A DNA stretch of 64,000 bases from Helicobacter ganmani (GCF_003364315.1 NZ_NXLS01000001.1:310001-374000); one strand, 5' to 3'. Positions 1 to 9,052 are shown, counted from the stretch's first letter. A program made the numbers and translations. Notes: a model not told the origin generated them from the letters alone.

Positions 1-545
1 CAAATCATACGAATCGGTGGCTTTTGGGATTCCATCGTTCGCACCTGCACGGGCGATGTGTGCGTGCGAAGCAACTTGCCATCTTTGAAATAAAAAGTAT
101 CTTGCATATTGCGCGCAGGGTGATATTTAGGCAAATTAAGAGCCTCAAAATTATGAAAATCGTCCTCTACCAAAGGTCCAACATTTAGCGAAAAATTCAT
201 TCCCACAAAATATTCCACGATTCTATCTAACATTAGCATAACGGGGTGATTTGCGCCTTTTTGAGAGCTTGGGGAAAAGAGCGAAACATCAATTTTTTCT
301 GCATTGAGTTTTGCTTCAAGCTCTTTTAATGTAAGTTGTTCTTTTTTGTCTGCTAAAGCCTTTTCAAACTCTATTTTGATTGAATTCAATTCTTTCGCCA
401 ATGCCTTTTTTTCAGATTCCTTGCAAGACTTCAGTGTAGCAAATCGCGCAGTTAAACTTCCCTTTTTGCCCATTACCAAAACACGGATTTCCTCTAGTTC
501 TGCGGTTGTTTGCGCTTGATTAATCTTAGAAAATATTTCTGTCAT
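1..545 (-). CDS. pheS: phenylalanine--tRNA ligase alpha subunit, 5' part
   Basis: Reading leftward from an ATG at 545 the protein begins MTEIFSKINQAQTTAELEE and runs off the window edge after about 181 residues. The visible part is the N-terminal coiled coil of the alpha subunit followed by the start of the class II synthetase core (NHPVMLMLDRIVEYF..GMNF, then the YHPARNMQDTFY and LLRTHTSPVQVR segments typical of PheS). With PheT it charges tRNA-Phe in the cytoplasm. A purine-rich stretch (GGGAATGAG) lies just ahead of the ATG. The C-terminal catalytic half and pheT should lie outside the window. Confidence 0.95.
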   Translation of the reverse strand, partial: MTEIFSKINQAQTTAELEEIRVLVMGKKGSLTARFATLKSCKESEKKALAKELNSIKIEFEKALADKKEQLTLKELEAKLNAEKIDVSLFSPSSQKGANHPVMLMLDRIVEYFVGMNFSLNVGPLVEDDFHNFEALNLPKYHPARNMQDTFYFKDGKLLRTHTSPVQVRTMESQKPPIRMI

Positions 546-668
546 CTCATTCCCAATCTTTTTTGATAAAATAATTTTGAGATTGTATTGTAAATTTTTA
601 TTTACTTTTCTTAAAATCCATAGATAAAATAAGGTAAAATTTCAAAAATTTATTTCAAAGGTTTTAAA

Positions 669-1049
669 ATGAGCGTATTTGAAAAAATCATCAAAGGTGA
701 AATCCCTTGCAACAAAGTCTTAGAAAATAACGATTTTTTAGCATTTCACGACATTGCTCCCAAAGCACCTGTGCATGTGCTCGTGATTCCAAAAAAATTC
801 GCAAAAGATTTTCAGGAACTCAATCCCAATGAAATGGTAGGCTTTACGAGCTTTATCCAAGAAGTTGCACGCACTTTAGACCTAGACAAAAGCGGCTATC
901 GTATCATTAGCAATGTAGGCGTAGATGGGGGACAAGAAGTGCCTTACTTGCATTTTCATATTTTAGGAGGTGCGAAACTGCGTTGGGATAATCTTGCGCA
1001 AAATATTTCCGATGCGCAACGACTAGAAGACGTCAAAAAAGGAATGTAA
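669..1049 (+). CDS. HIT-family nucleotide hydrolase (HinT-like)
   Basis: A 126-residue protein of the histidine triad superfamily, which hydrolyses AMP-lysine-type or other adenosine phosphoramidates. The N-terminal FEKIIKGEIPCNKVLEND-type strand, the HVLVIPK strand and the C-terminal triad region are all present. The triad reads VPYLHFHILGG, so the usual first histidine of HxHxH is a tyrosine, while the second (nucleophile) and third histidines are kept. A ribosome binding site (CAAAGG) precedes the ATG. It is followed 9 bp later by the YciI-like gene, so the two are probably co-transcribed. Family assignment is firm; the substrate is not known. Confidence 0.93.
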   Translation: MSVFEKIIKGEIPCNKVLENNDFLAFHDIAPKAPVHVLVIPKKFAKDFQELNPNEMVGFTSFIQEVARTLDLDKSGYRIISNVGVDGGQEVPYLHFHILGGAKLRWDNLAQNISDAQRLEDVKKGM

Positions 1050-1058
1050 GGAAGCAAA

Positions 1059-1358
1059 ATGAAAAATTTATTTGTTATTTTAATCACCTATACTAAGTCA
1101 ATGAGTGAAATTGAAACGATTTTACCCGCTCACCGCGCCTTTTTACAAAAAGGCTATGAGAGCAAAAACCTCTTAGCAAGCGGACCACAAAATCCAAAAG
1201 TAGGCGGAATCGTGGTTGGCACATTTGATTCCAAAGAAGCAGCAGAGGAGTTTTTCAAAAACGACCCCTATGCGTTAAATTCTGTTGCAACCCATCAAGT
1301 TTTAGAATTTACTCCGGTGTTACACCAAGGGTTTTTAAAGGAGTTTTTAGATTCGTAA
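1059..1358 (+). CDS. YciI-like family protein
   Basis: A 99-residue protein with the YCII/ferredoxin-like fold: an N-terminal beta strand (FVILITY), a conserved histidine in the PAHRAFL segment, the SGPQNPKVGG turn and the FFKNDPYA helix-turn are all recognisable. Family members are small dimeric proteins of largely unknown function. The start follows AAGGAAGCAAA and lies 9 bp after the HIT gene stop, which suggests one operon. Confidence 0.85.
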   Translation: MKNLFVILITYTKSMSEIETILPAHRAFLQKGYESKNLLASGPQNPKVGGIVVGTFDSKEAAEEFFKNDPYALNSVATHQVLEFTPVLHQGFLKEFLDS

Positions 1359-1360
1359 AT

Positions 1361-3298
1361 TTAAAAACCCTTGCATTTAAAATAAAGAGTGAGAAAACCA
1401 AATTTTAAAAAACTTTTATCCGCTTCAATGATGAGTTGCCCGATTCTAAACTCTTTCTCATTTTGCATTTGCAAAGCCTCAAAATAATCCGCAAAACTAT
1501 GCAATGGCTTTGGAGGATTCATCTCTCCTCTTTCTATCATTTTCTTTTGTAGTTTCTTAAGGATTTTGTGTTCTTTTTTTATAGTTAAAAGTCTAAAAGG
1601 CATATTAAAAAGATTGCTTTGTAAATAAGCCTCTCCTAGTTTATAGCTTAATTGCCCTCTTACTCTCTCCACCGCTCCTTTTTCCAAATTTCTCCCACAA
1701 GGTTGCGCTATTGCGTCCGCCATTTTCATAATGTTTGAACCCCTATAAGCATTCTTAAAAATATCTTGCGCTATATCTTGAAATCTTGATAAAACACACT
1801 CACAAAAGACTTTATAAAACTCACCCTTTTTCTCTATATTTGCCAACAATTCATCTGCCTCTTTAAATCTTTCTTGCTTTATTAAAGAATCCAAAAAAGC
1901 TATTTTATAAAGTGAGTTTTTCTCGTCTAAATTCATTGCCCTATAAGCCATATCCCCCAAAAACTTAAAGTCTCTCTCCCCTCTTTTCAATATATAAAGG
2001 TGCAAATAAGAAAAAGCTTGTGCTATGGGGTGGATTTTGATTTTTTCTAAATATTGCAAAATAATCTCAACTTGCATTTTTTCATCAAAAAATTTATAAG
2101 TGAAGTTTTGCTCCCTGCCTTTTCCTATCACACTAGCCAAGTAAGAAAAATGACTACCAGCAGAAAATATCTCTTTAGCTTTGGACATAAAGGTAATCTC
2201 AAAAAAGATTCTATCTACATCATTTAAGTTTTCAGGCAAGAACTCAACAATACTACAAAGCTTAAAATTTGTCGGAATCTCCTTTGCGTATTCTAGCAGA
2301 CTTTGCATAGAAGCAATATCATCTGAAAACACAATAAGATTGCCTTTAGGTAAATAGGTTTTTATGATAAAAAAAGCAATTTCAATAGGCATTACTTTTT
2401 TGTAATGATTCCCGCGACTTCTAATAAAATAACTATAGAGCGCATCTCCTCCCCGCCAATGCAAAGCAACAAAATCCTGCAAAGCTTGCACCGCAATTTT
2501 TGCCATTTCCATAATCTCCACAATATGTGAGCTAAATGGAATCTGTGAATAGAGTTTAGGCAATTCCTGCAAATAACTTTTATCTACACCAGAAATATGC
2601 ATTCCACTATCTTGATAACTCCACCCAAAGCTCCCCTCAAATGGCAAACTATCTTTTAACTTAGAAAGCGGGATATTCCTTGCTAAATGTTTGCTTTCTC
2701 TTTTAATTTGCTTTGTATAAGAATGCTGTGAAATGAATTTTGAATCAAAAAGATATTCCTCACTCTCAATTTGTGGCAACAAAATATCATAATGATAACT
2801 TTTACCCAGATTGTTTCTCAAATCATCTGTCCCACAAGCGTTTATATCGCTTCTCCACACAAATCCAAACTTATATCCACTTAAATTTGCAAGATACATA
2901 CTCACTAGCATATTCATTATTCTAACGCCAATCCCATCATCTGTGATACTGACAAGTAAGCCTTTATATTTTCTAGTATAAGCTTGCAATTTACAAATAG
3001 AAAAATATTCATAATTTTGCATATAAATTTTAATTGTTTTTATTTTTTTACCTATTTCAAAATCTAAAAATTCCTTATTATAAACCTCACAAACTTTTTC
3101 AAAAGCCTTAACCCCCTCTATGAAAAATTCCAAAACAACCCTGCAAGGATTCACCCAAATTTCCTTTGGCTCTAAATAAATTTTCGAATATTCCAAATCA
3201 ACACAAGACTCAAACTCTACTTCCCACACATTAGATTCTTGATTAAATTGTAATATTTTTGAAATCTCTTCCAAATCCCGATATTTGAAAATCATCAT
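1361..3298 (-). CDS. putative glycosyltransferase-like protein with helical-repeat C-terminus
   Basis: A 645-residue protein not firmly recognised. The middle (about residues 285-400) has LHWRGGD, then LIVFSDD about 50 residues on, then a FEITFMSKAKEIFSAGSHFSYLAS-like segment split by helices; this order resembles the HxRRGD / FSDD / cell-surface-transferase core of GT11-type fucosyltransferases, so a surface-glycan role is inferred. The last 200 residues look like helical (TPR-like) repeats (KQERFKEADELLANIEKKG). The start ATG-ATG is preceded by AAAAGGAAGA. It is downstream of and co-directional with a GT8-like transferase, which supports a glycan locus. The exact activity cannot be told from sequence. 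Confidence 0.6.
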   Translation of the reverse strand: MMIFKYRDLEEISKILQFNQESNVWEVEFESCVDLEYSKIYLEPKEIWVNPCRVVLEFFIEGVKAFEKVCEVYNKEFLDFEIGKKIKTIKIYMQNYEYFSICKLQAYTRKYKGLLVSITDDGIGVRIMNMLVSMYLANLSGYKFGFVWRSDINACGTDDLRNNLGKSYHYDILLPQIESEEYLFDSKFISQHSYTKQIKRESKHLARNIPLSKLKDSLPFEGSFGWSYQDSGMHISGVDKSYLQELPKLYSQIPFSSHIVEIMEMAKIAVQALQDFVALHWRGGDALYSYFIRSRGNHYKKVMPIEIAFFIIKTYLPKGNLIVFSDDIASMQSLLEYAKEIPTNFKLCSIVEFLPENLNDVDRIFFEITFMSKAKEIFSAGSHFSYLASVIGKGREQNFTYKFFDEKMQVEIILQYLEKIKIHPIAQAFSYLHLYILKRGERDFKFLGDMAYRAMNLDEKNSLYKIAFLDSLIKQERFKEADELLANIEKKGEFYKVFCECVLSRFQDIAQDIFKNAYRGSNIMKMADAIAQPCGRNLEKGAVERVRGQLSYKLGEAYLQSNLFNMPFRLLTIKKEHKILKKLQKKMIERGEMNPPKPLHSFADYFEALQMQNEKEFRIGQLIIEADKSFLKFGFLTLYFKCKGF

Positions 3299-3485
3299 TC
3301 TTCCTTTTCTGTTTTACCATTTTAAAGCTATCTTTTTCATAAATAATTTTCTCATTTCCATCAAAAGGTTTCATTTTTTCTCCTTGTATTTTCGTAATTA
3401 CAGCTTCATCGCCTATAGCAAATCCGCAACCTATCCTATCAAACAAAATTGTTTTAACTTTTGCTTTTAATTTTGCAAAACACAT
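3243..3485 (-). CDS. small hypothetical protein between two glycan genes
   Basis: An 80-residue frame that fills the gap between the GT8-like gene (overlap 19 bp) and the 645-residue gene (overlap 56 bp, different frame). The sequence (ILFDRIGCGFAIGDEAVI..KIQGEKMKPFDG) looks like real protein rather than a shadow, and nothing is coded opposite. A plain ribosome binding site (AGGAGAA) sits ahead of the ATG. No family is recognised. The long overlap with the next gene leaves open that the 3' part has been altered by mutation. Confidence 0.4.
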   Translation of the reverse strand: MCFAKLKAKVKTILFDRIGCGFAIGDEAVITKIQGEKMKPFDGNEKIIYEKDSFKMVKQKRKNDDFQISGFGRDFKNITI

Positions 3486-4690
3486 TTCTCCTCCTTATTT
3501 GAATTTCTCACAAATCCAATATTGCGCATTTGACTCTCAATGAATTGTGGCAAAAAACTATTTAAATCCTTTCTATTGATTGTTTTGCTTGTTATCACAT
3601 TCTCTTTGTGGCAAAACTCCAAAACAAAAGTATAAATGCTCTTGGAATAGACTTGTAAAAAAATACTTTTATCAATCCCAGCAAAAGTAAATTTTAATTT
3701 GTTTTTAAAATCTACTTGCACAATCAATTCATAAGATTCCATAGGAATCTCCATTATTTGCTTTGCCCAAGCAATCCTCTCAAAATACTGCCACACCTCA
3801 CCACCACTTAATGGCACTTCTAACTTTGCTTTCCAACCTCTATTATATGCGCTCCCACCAAGCTCTAACCAGCAATGATAATAAACCCACCATTGCCCCC
3901 AAGCTAACGCACAAAGCTTATTATTCCAAAAGCGATTATGTTGTCCCCACGCGTGAATAATAGAGGATTCTTTGCTTTTTACCCAGCTCACATTTCCATA
4001 ATATTTGTCCCCTAACTCGTAAATCTTTAGCGGATTTGTCAGCAAATAAAGGCTAAAGAGTGCTTGGTCTCCGAGCTTTGCCTGCGTGAAATAATCCTCA
4101 CAATGCTCTGCAATGAAGCGATACACAAACGCATACATTTCTACAAGTGCCATAGAACCAAAGACAATAATCCCGGTAGAATAGTTTTTTACTTCTTTAA
4201 ATTGCGGGGGGCATAATGCACCCATTCCTTGCGACAAGCTCGCACTTCCTCTAAAACAAGCCACATCAAAATCCCCTTGCGCTAACTCCTCAATACCACG
4301 CAAAAGTAGCATATCAAAATCCAAATATACGATTTTTTCACACTCACAAAGAAACTTCAAAGCCTCAAACCTCGCATAACTCATATGCGTATAGCGGCTT
4401 AGAATAGGATTTGTCTTGTCTATATAGAAGTTAGGATTGTATTTCTTAACCTCTGCACTAAAATCCTCAAAAGTAAAATCAACAAACACTAAATTTACCC
4501 CCCCCCCCCCGCGAAATTCTACAATCTCTTGCATAATCCTCTTATCCAAATCGCAAAACCCATCTTGCACGATATAAAAGACATCAATTTGGTTTGGTAT
4601 TTTGTGCAAAATATTTAATAAAAGCGTCCCAATCGTAAAGGCACTATCTTTTGTTGCCGCCAAAAGAATTCCGAATTTGTATTTTTGCAT
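3467..4690 (-). CDS. GT8-like glycosyltransferase, phase-variable
   Basis: A 407-residue transferase. The N-terminus (KFGILLAATKDSAFTIGTLLLNIL) and the IVYLDFDMLLLRGIEEL segment carry the DxD metal/sugar-nucleotide motif of GT-A enzymes of family 8; GDQALFSLYL and IIHAWG further on fit that family. It probably adds a sugar to LPS or another surface glycan. A run of 13 G encodes four glycines near residue 60; with 13 the frame is open, so this copy is switched on. Changes of one or two G would truncate the protein at about 65 residues. AAGGAGAGGG lies ahead of the ATG. Confidence 0.82.
   Translation of the reverse strand: MQKYKFGILLAATKDSAFTIGTLLLNILHKIPNQIDVFYIVQDGFCDLDKRIMQEIVEFRGGGGVNLVFVDFTFEDFSAEVKKYNPNFYIDKTNPILSRYTHMSYARFEALKFLCECEKIVYLDFDMLLLRGIEELAQGDFDVACFRGSASLSQGMGALCPPQFKEVKNYSTGIIVFGSMALVEMYAFVYRFIAEHCEDYFTQAKLGDQALFSLYLLTNPLKIYELGDKYYGNVSWVKSKESSIIHAWGQHNRFWNNKLCALAWGQWWVYYHCWLELGGSAYNRGWKAKLEVPLSGGEVWQYFERIAWAKQIMEIPMESYELIVQVDFKNKLKFTFAGIDKSIFLQVYSKSIYTFVLEFCHKENVITSKTINRKDLNSFLPQFIESQMRNIGFVRNSNKEEKCVLQN
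4498..4510 (-). repeat. poly-G(13) contingency tract inside GT8-like gene
   Basis: Thirteen consecutive C on the + strand (G on the coding strand) in the reading frame of the glycosyltransferase. Such G/C runs of 8 or more are the standard slipped-strand phase-variation switches of Campylobacter and Helicobacter surface genes. Confidence 0.9.
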
Positions 4691-4732
4691 TCCCTCTCCT
4701 TAAATTTATTTTACACTGCTTCTCTATGAACC

Positions 4733-4822
4733 CTTGCCAATCCACTTTTACTTCGTCCTTCGAGGCGAAGCAATCTATCCTCCGTCATTGCTAGGGCTTG
4801 CCCGAAGCAATCCAAATGTAAG
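4733..4822. repeat. dispersed REP-like repeat copy
   Basis: Intergenic sequence with the words CGAGGCGAAGCAATCTAT and CGTCATTGCTAGGGC..GCCCGAAGCAATCC. The same GTCATTGC / GAAGCAATC words recur at 9.1, 12.3, 18.7 kb and inside a gene at 37.8 kb. It lies between the GT8-like gene and the HTH regulator. Confidence 0.6.
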
Positions 4823-4856
4823 AATCCCACCCGCGATTCACCACCCAAACAAGATT

Positions 4857-5267
4857 CTACAATCTCTGCATCATCTCGTTTAGTTCTTGAATCTTTTTCT
4901 TATTCTGTGTGAGCAATTCCTCTAGCACGGCAAGCGTCTTGGGCGAAAGGTATTCTAACAACTCTATAATCTTTTCGTATTTGCTATAATCCACTTTCCC
5001 CTGATAAATCTTTGCCATAATCTTCAAAGCCTGTTTGGAATCCGAGAAAAACTCCTGCTCATACACCCCTAAAGCGTCGGCGATATAAGGAATCATATCC
5101 GCTTTAATCTCAATATTACCATTCAGATAAGCATACAAGCTTGAGAGGCTCGGCGTCTCCCCTGTTTTGCTAGATTTTAGCCCAAAATCTACGAGGCGAT
5201 TCGCCAATTCTCTTTTACTTATGTTCTTTTCTTTCAAGATTTCATTGATTCTATCTACAACTTTCAT
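4857..5267 (-). CDS. helix-turn-helix transcriptional regulator
   Basis: A 136-residue protein with an N-terminal XRE/phage-repressor type HTH (RINEILKEKNISKRELANRL .. SLSSLYAYLNGN .. IPYIADALGV) and a helical C-terminus (LLEYLSPKTLAVLEELLTQNKKKIQELNEMM), probably for dimerisation. The frame extends 36 codons further upstream, but MKVVDRINEIL at 5267 gives the family's normal N-terminus and has AAGAG ahead of it. It is divergent from the large glycosyltransferase at 5399, which it may control; that is inference from position only. Confidence 0.8.
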   Translation of the reverse strand: MKVVDRINEILKEKNISKRELANRLVDFGLKSSKTGETPSLSSLYAYLNGNIEIKADMIPYIADALGVYEQEFFSDSKQALKIMAKIYQGKVDYSKYEKIIELLEYLSPKTLAVLEELLTQNKKKIQELNEMMQRL

Positions 5268-5398
5268 CACAACTCTTAACATCAAAATTGCAATTTTAAA
5301 GCTTTGGATTATTGTAAAGATATAAACAAATTCTAAGTTACCTATAAACGCAAAGTTCATAATTGCGCCAAACAAACCAAGATAACTAGAGGCTAAAA

Positions 5399-7633
5399 AT
5401 GCAAATTTTAAGTATTATTATTCCTTATGGCTTAAGCACAGAGCGAGACTTTATCGCAAAAAGAGTAATCTACAAAGCAAAACATTTAAAAAGCGATGAA
5501 AAAGTGCAATATCTTTTTGTAGAGGGTTATTCCTCGTGCTCCTTGCAGGATTCTTTTGAGCTGAAAGACTTGATAGAATCGCAAGGGCATCGTTATTATA
5601 AAGATACTAGGCAGCAAGAAAATGGGGCATTTTCTTTAGCTTCTTGTAGGAATTATGGAGCACGCTTCGTGCAAACTCCTACGATGATGGTGCTAGATGT
5701 GGATTATGTGTTTTTGGATTCTACTTTGGACAAAATCCTAAAACTCATACAGACCAAAGGAATCGTAGAGAATCCTGCGAGTTTTCTCGTGCTTCCTTGT
5801 GCCTTTTTAAACGAGCTTGGCACGCAAAAGTTTATCAGTGGTGAGCTAAAAGAGGAGGAAATCCAATCTAGTATCGTATTTAACGACAAAACAACTCTTG
5901 ACTTCCTCACGCCCACTTCAAGCTCTATCGTGCTAAACACCTATACTTTTTTGGAACTTGGAGGATATGGGGATTTTGTCGGATTTGGCTATGAGGATTT
6001 TGACTTTCTCTCTCGGCTTTTAAGGCATTGTGCAACTTTTGAGATAATGCCCAAAGAGTTGAAATATTTTGCGCGAAATTGGAATCTAAAGGACTTCAGA
6101 GGATTCCGCGCTTGGTATGCTTTGGTAGGCTTAGAGGCAATGTTTTATGGAATCTCTCTTGTTCATCTCTACCACGAACGCCCCAATCAAAATGGTTATC
6201 TAAGCGCAAATGCAATCAATAAAAATAAAAAGCTTTTTTTGAGCAATCTAAACCGAAAAAGTAGTTTAGACCCGCTCATCTGCGCAAAGGCGAGAGAAAA
6301 AGTCTGTATTTTGTATAGCGAGAAATCCAATAATTACAGAATTTTGCAAAAGCCCTGCGTGTTTTTGGGAGAACCAATTGCCGCAGAGGAGCGAATGTTT
6401 TTTGATGAGGAGGAGTTTAACGCGCAGAGATTCTTAGACTTTAAGCAAAAGCACGCAATCACGCGCTTTTTATGCTTGAATCCTTACGCAAGGGAACAAA
6501 TCGCACAAATCTATCAGTTTATGCGAGAAAATCAAATCCCTTTTTATGTTTTTGAGCGAGGAGCGTTTCCTGATGCTTGGTTTTTTGATGATAGCGGATT
6601 TTTGTGCGATTCTAACAATTACGATGAGAATCTTTGGAATCACGAAATCACTTCTGCGCAAAAGGATTCCACCTTGCAATACATTAAGGGACTTTTGCAA
6701 TCTAATGTATTTTTGGAAGATAAAAATGACATTATCGCACAAGATGAGCTTAAAAGAACGCTTGGAATTCGGCACAAAAGAGTGATTTTCGTCCCCTTGC
6801 AAGTGGAATGCGACACAGCGATTCTGCATTTTTCGCCCTATTTTAGCTATGAGGAATTTTTAGAAACCCTAAACGAGCTTGCGGGGGAATATTTCAAAGA
6901 AAATGTTGTGTTTGTTTGCAAAAAGCACCCTTTGGGAGGTGATTTAGACAAGAAGCTTTATAAAAACTTAATTTTTGCGCCCGATAATTGCAATTTTCTC
7001 TCGCTTATTGATTTAAGCGAAATGTGCGTTTTGCTAAACTCTGGCGTGGGAATGTATGCGATGATTGCCAAAAAGCCCGCGATTGTTTGTGCTAGAGCTT
7101 TCTATGCTTTTGATGGTTTGAATCTACAAGCACAATCCAAAGAGGAACTAAAGGCACAGATTGATAGCGTTTTGCAAAATGGCTTTGAAGTGAATGAGGC
7201 AAAAATGCTTGCGTTTATCCGCTATTTGCGGGAGGATTTTTATTCCTATCTTTTGGGAGAATCTGTGCTTTTGAAACGTCAAGATGGAAATCTCTTTAGG
7301 AGGACAACCGAATTTTATTTTTATCAAATGAATCTTGGAGGGCAGAAATTCTTGCAGGGCAAGCGGTTTGAGAGGCAAAATTACACTTTGGATTCCTTGT
7401 GTTATTTGCCCTTTGCCCATGAAATCAATCAAGACAAGAATTCGTTCTTGCAAAAGAAATCTAAAAGCGGGTTGTTTTTGGCTTTCTTATCTTGGCTGGA
7501 GGGCTTTAAGAGTTATCGGAAATTAAGGAAACTCTTGCGAGAGCCTAGAAACTTTTTCTTAGATTCCAAAAATCCTTTGTTTATCCCAATAAAAAAGCTT
7601 GTTTCTTTGTCGCATAGATTGCCACAACCCTAA
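5399..7633 (+). CDS. two-domain glycosyltransferase (GT2-like plus capsule-synthesis-like)
   Basis: A 744-residue protein. Residues 1-270 are a GT-A domain of family 2 type: LSIIIPYG start, MMVLDVDYVF (DxD), and FGYEDFDFLSRL (the ED acceptor motif). Residues about 320-600 resemble the capsule polysaccharide KpsC/KpsS/LipB-type domain: VIFVPLQVE.DTAI, FVCKKHPLG and VLLNSGVGMYAMIAKKPAIV..RAFY. The last 120 residues are a basic helical tail (GFKSYRKLRKLLREP). It probably builds a surface polysaccharide. The tail is nearly identical at DNA level to a fragment at 18.4-18.7 kb. A recognisable ribosome binding site is weak (CTAGAGGC 8 bp ahead). Confidence 0.8.
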   Translation: MQILSIIIPYGLSTERDFIAKRVIYKAKHLKSDEKVQYLFVEGYSSCSLQDSFELKDLIESQGHRYYKDTRQQENGAFSLASCRNYGARFVQTPTMMVLDVDYVFLDSTLDKILKLIQTKGIVENPASFLVLPCAFLNELGTQKFISGELKEEEIQSSIVFNDKTTLDFLTPTSSSIVLNTYTFLELGGYGDFVGFGYEDFDFLSRLLRHCATFEIMPKELKYFARNWNLKDFRGFRAWYALVGLEAMFYGISLVHLYHERPNQNGYLSANAINKNKKLFLSNLNRKSSLDPLICAKAREKVCILYSEKSNNYRILQKPCVFLGEPIAAEERMFFDEEEFNAQRFLDFKQKHAITRFLCLNPYAREQIAQIYQFMRENQIPFYVFERGAFPDAWFFDDSGFLCDSNNYDENLWNHEITSAQKDSTLQYIKGLLQSNVFLEDKNDIIAQDELKRTLGIRHKRVIFVPLQVECDTAILHFSPYFSYEEFLETLNELAGEYFKENVVFVCKKHPLGGDLDKKLYKNLIFAPDNCNFLSLIDLSEMCVLLNSGVGMYAMIAKKPAIVCARAFYAFDGLNLQAQSKEELKAQIDSVLQNGFEVNEAKMLAFIRYLREDFYSYLLGESVLLKRQDGNLFRRTTEFYFYQMNLGGQKFLQGKRFERQNYTLDSLCYLPFAHEINQDKNSFLQKKSKSGLFLAFLSWLEGFKSYRKLRKLLREPRNFFLDSKNPLFIPIKKLVSLSHRLPQP

Positions 7634-7670
7634 AAGGGCTTCGCAGTTAAAACTCTTTTTATGCCATTTC

Positions 7671-7679
7671 TGCTACAAT
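7671..7679 (+). promoter_or_regulatory. extended -10 promoter of rnpB
   Basis: TGCTACAAT is a Helicobacter-type extended -10 box, with a start expected around 7685, exactly where the RNase P RNA P1 helix begins. Confidence 0.75.
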
Positions 7680-7683
7680 CACG

Positions 7684-8004
7684 GCTAGGTGTAGCAAGTG
7701 GTTGCTCCAAAAAGAGAGGAAAGTCCGAGCTGCATTGGGATAGGATTCCATTTAAAGAATGGCTAGAGTAATCTAAGGGAAAGCGCAACAGAAAACAAAC
7801 CGCCGCAATCGTGGCAAGGGTGAAAAGGTGGGGTAAGAGCCTACCGAAAGTGTAGTAATACACTTTGACTTTGCAAGCCCAATCCGCAGCAAGAAAGGTA
7901 TGGTTAGTATCCCAAATCTCTAAACCTTTTGCTAGAATTTTGCTGCAAGGCAAAATCCAGATAAATAGCCACATAAACAGAACTCGGCTTATCGCTACAC
8001 CTAA
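7684..8004 (+). ncRNA. rnpB: RNase P RNA
   Basis: Catalytic RNA of tRNA 5' maturation. The conserved GAGAGGAAAGTCCGAGCT block is at 7712-7731, the ACAGAACTCGGCTTATCG-type 3' block at 7977-7994, and the two ends pair as P1 (CTAGGTGTAGC with GCTACACCTA). Length about 320 nt fits a type A bacterial RNase P RNA. The ends are set by the P1 pairing and may be off by a few bases. hypE starts about 20 bp beyond it. Confidence 0.93.
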
Positions 8005-8023
8005 AACTAGGCAAAGGATTTTT

Positions 8024-9052
8024 ATGCGATATTTACAAATTTCAGATTCTATTTTGCTAAGTCACGGAAGCGGTGGCGTAGAATCACAAAATCTTATTAC
8101 AGAGCTTTTTTATCCCTTGTTAGAAGGCTGTGTAATGGGTGGAGGTGAAGACGCAGGGATTGGAAGTTTAAGCCAAAATACAGAAAAATTCGCCCTTAGT
8201 ACCGATGGCTATGTCGTCTCGCCCTTGTTTTTTAATGGTGGAGATATTGGCAAACTCTGCGTATGTGGAAGCTGCAATGATGTCGCGATGATGGGCGCAA
8301 AGGCGCGTTATTTGAGCGCAAGTTTTATGATTGAAGAGGGATTCTTGATTGCGGATTTGAAACGCATTGTAGAATCTTTTGCAAACACCCTAAAACAAAG
8401 TGGTGCGAAGCTTCTCTCTGCGGATACAAAAGTGCTTCCCAAAGGCACTTTGGATAAACTTTTTATCACCACAACCGCACTAGGAGAGTTTCTATACCCC
8501 CATTTAAATTTAAGTGCATTTGGGATTCCGCAAGATTGCGCGATTCTAGTCAGTGGCAACATCGGCACACACGGAGCAGTGATTTACTCCAATCGTGAGG
8601 GAATCGGGCTACAAAGTGATTTACAGAGTGATTGCTCCTTGCTTTATCCTGTTTTAGAACCGCTCTTTGAGGCAAAACTCCAATTATACGCCTTACGCGA
8701 CGCTACAAGAGGCGGAATCGCAAGCGTGCTAAACGAATGGGCAAACGCTTCAAAAATCGGCATAGAGATTGAGGAGGAGCATTTGCCAATCCTCTCACAA
8801 GTGCGCGGAATCTGTGAATTATTGGGATTTGAAGCCTACAATCTAGCAAATGAGGGAATGTGCATGCTATGTGTTGCCAAAGAGGACGCGACAAAGGCTT
8901 TGGAGATTCTACATTCACAAGGCGCACCAAATGCCGCAATCATCGGCTACACCACTTCAGAAAACGCGACAAAAGTTGTGCTAAAAACCCCCTTTAATGC
9001 AAGGAGATATTTAGACTATCCAAGCGGAGAATTACTGCCTAGAATCTGCTAA
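8024..9052 (+). CDS. hypE: hydrogenase maturation carbamoyl dehydratase HypE
   Basis: HypE turns the thiocarbamate made with HypF on its C-terminal cysteine into the cyanide ligand of the [NiFe] centre. The 342-residue protein shows the family N-terminus (SHGSGG), the GGGEDAG and ALSTDGYVVSPLFFNGGDIGKL ATP-binding segments, LRDATRGGIASVLNEWA and the C-terminal PRIC whose last cysteine is the modified residue. The open frame continues upstream through the RNase P RNA, but the ATG at 8024 with GGATTTTT ahead gives the normal N-terminus. hypB and hypC lie 2 kb on, separated by moeA and ribA on the other strand. Confidence 0.95.
   Translation: MRYLQISDSILLSHGSGGVESQNLITELFYPLLEGCVMGGGEDAGIGSLSQNTEKFALSTDGYVVSPLFFNGGDIGKLCVCGSCNDVAMMGAKARYLSASFMIEEGFLIADLKRIVESFANTLKQSGAKLLSADTKVLPKGTLDKLFITTTALGEFLYPHLNLSAFGIPQDCAILVSGNIGTHGAVIYSNREGIGLQSDLQSDCSLLYPVLEPLFEAKLQLYALRDATRGGIASVLNEWANASKIGIEIEEEHLPILSQVRGICELLGFEAYNLANEGMCMLCVAKEDATKALEILHSQGAPNAAIIGYTTSENATKVVLKTPFNARRYLDYPSGELLPRIC

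Noticed and set aside
6470-6829. 119-codon minus-strand frame inside the large glycosyltransferase
   Set aside because: Shadow of the confident plus-strand gene.
7865-8023. N-terminal extension of HypE by 53 codons
   Set aside because: It lies in the RNase P RNA and does not match HypE N-termini; ATG at 8024 fits.
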